Assembly (NCBI GenBank): GCA_903919075.1
Contig: CAIXGR010000078.1
Coordinates: forward strand, 1-38,714
Direction of reading: 5' to 3'
Length of the DNA stretch: 38,714 nt
DNA from: an uncultured Bacteroidota bacterium
Lineage (GTDB): Bacteria; Bacteroidota; Bacteroidia; Chitinophagales; LD1
Shown here one piece after another: positions 38,113-38,714 of this stretch; within the stretch, counting starts at the first letter, position 1; each line of letters begins with the position of its first letter. Position numbers and translations under genes: made by a program. The notes beneath the pieces were generated by a model, which ran no database searches, was not told the DNA's origin, and saw nothing but the letters and a program-made list of their open reading frames with translations.

Positions 38113-38390
38113 TTTTCGTTTTTTCAAATTCAGTTTGAGCATGTGACACCGGATTAAATGTACAATTATCGGCACCGATTTGTGGACGGTTTGCACCTAA
38201 AGAAATAGGTATTTTTGTTGTCTACCCACATAAAATCCAGCGGGCTTTTCGTCTGCCATATTCCATAGATAATAAAAAGGCTCGCCTAATTTCAAATCTG
38301 ATTGCCGGTGTCGGGGGCGAATTGTAAATATGTATTACCAGTAACCGTCAAAGTATGGCTGTTAACTTCGCCTTGAAGTAAGGGATTATT
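38102..38390 (-). pseudogene. Unidentified gene remnant broken over three frames
   Basis: Three successive minus-strand segments look like pieces of one protein. Frame one (38390-38292) gives NNPLLQGEVNSHTLTVTGNT then YLQFAPDTGNQ and a stop. Frame two gives DLKLGEPFYYLWNMADEKPA then GFYVGRQ. Frame three (38221-38102) gives TKIPISLGANRPQIGADN then CTFNPVSHAQTEFEKTKITA and a TAA. Each ends where the next begins, as expected for a gene with two frameshifts. I cannot name the family. Confidence 0.5.
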
Positions 38391-38449
38391 TCATAATTTC
38401 CCCTACAGAATAATTCTAGCCCACTTTTAAATCTTACCTATATTATACC

Positions 38450-38584
38450 TTATTGAGTATTTACAATAAAGAATTTTCTGGTAATTACTTTATCATCATT
38501 CTTAACACTTACAATTACATAGGCCGCATTAACCTGGTCTATCGCTTTTTGGTAAACCGAGTTGCTTGTATATTTTGTAAACCT
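38450..38584 (-). pseudogene. C-terminal fragment of a T9SS sorting domain
   Basis: A minus-strand frame of 44 codons ends at TAA 38452-38450 and reads VYQKAIDQVNAAYVIVSVKN then DDKVITRKFFIVNTQ. The Y.v.v....kv.tkKf.v ending is that of type IX sorting domains. The frame is blocked upstream by TGA (38587-38585), so the body of the gene is gone. A possible insertion-sequence end lies just beyond. Confidence 0.6.
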
Positions 38585-38660
38585 TCAGAACAAAGTGGAC
38601 TAATAGAGGGTTAAAATAAAGAGAGTGTTTACTAACTTTATTAACCTAAAAACTTAGACC

Positions 38661-38714
38661 ATGTCAGAAGAAAAAGAATCAAAACAAAGCGCAAAATCTT
38701 TAATCAAAGAAATA
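38661..38714 (+). CDS. Start of a new gene, partial; possibly an IS transposase (OrfA)
   Basis: An ATG at 38661 opens an 18-codon frame (MSEEKESKQSAKSLIKEI) that runs off the window. The charged N-terminus ending in SLIKEI resembles the beginning of some IS3-type OrfA proteins, but 18 residues are too few to be sure. It lies next to truncated gene remnants, which fits a mobile element. Upstream, 38585-38660 is AT-rich and holds no other gene. Confidence 0.35.
   Translation, partial: MSEEKESKQSAKSLIKEI

Overview
The window looks like a chromosomal segment of a Bacteroidota (Bacteroidetes) bacterium, probably from the Chitinophagales/Sphingobacteriales side. The reasons are: three large proteins with a signal peptide and a C-terminal type IX secretion (T9SS) sorting domain; Bacteroidota-type RpoB/RpoC; AT-rich DNA with A-rich leaders and few Shine-Dalgarno sequences; and seven well-placed copies of the Bacteroidota -7 promoter box TAnnTTTG. 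The genus cannot be fixed from sequence reading alone.

Layout. 1-357: 5' part of a TspO/MBR gene (minus), cut by the window edge. 442-8923: rpoB-rpoC (minus) with its own promoter and a strong terminator, but without rplL/rplJ directly upstream. 9027-13577: a marR regulator (minus) divergent from a complete EmrA-EmrB-TolC-like tripartite efflux operon (plus); a GTCAA/TTGAC operator overlaps both promoters. 13618-15206: a translationally coupled pair (minus), a TsdA-like dihaem cytochrome c lipoprotein and a YdeI/OmpD-associated protein. 15380-17015: a PAS histidine kinase and a single-domain response regulator (plus). 17032-22453: two T9SS-exported proteins (minus), a BNR-type beta-propeller and a 20-residue-period leucine-rich-repeat protein. 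22521-23174: an orphan haem-copper oxidase subunit III (minus). 23347-28750: the iron-sulfur assembly operon sufBCDSE (plus). 28805-31756: a second T9SS-exported beta-propeller protein (minus). 32139-35640: a lipoprotein plus a probable outer-membrane beta-barrel (plus). 35698-36933: a geranylgeranyl-reductase-type FAD protein (plus). 37030-37102: tRNA-Lys(UUU) with promoter and terminator.

From about 37160 to the right edge there is no intact gene. Fragments of at least three broken minus-strand genes can be read: a membrane/TPR protein resembling the TMTC type, an unknown gene split over three frames, and the tail of a T9SS sorting domain. The first 18 codons of a new plus-strand gene, possibly an insertion-sequence transposase, end the window. 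This is the most rearranged part.

Most of the window is housekeeping (transcription, Fe-S assembly, tRNA) interleaved with cell-envelope functions (efflux, T9SS cargo, outer-membrane proteins). I see no CRISPR array, phage, toxin-antitoxin module or biosynthetic cluster. The points most worth following are the marR/efflux operator, the cysteine-ladder LRR protein with a heptamer minisatellite inside its sorting domain, the tsdA-ydeI coupling, the Asn at a rifampicin-contact position of RpoB, and the decayed region after tRNA-Lys. Several starts were moved from upstream TTG/GTG codons to internal ATGs (rpoC, emrA-like, tolC-like, the lipoprotein and the beta-barrel gene). Five genes appear to use GTG or TTG.
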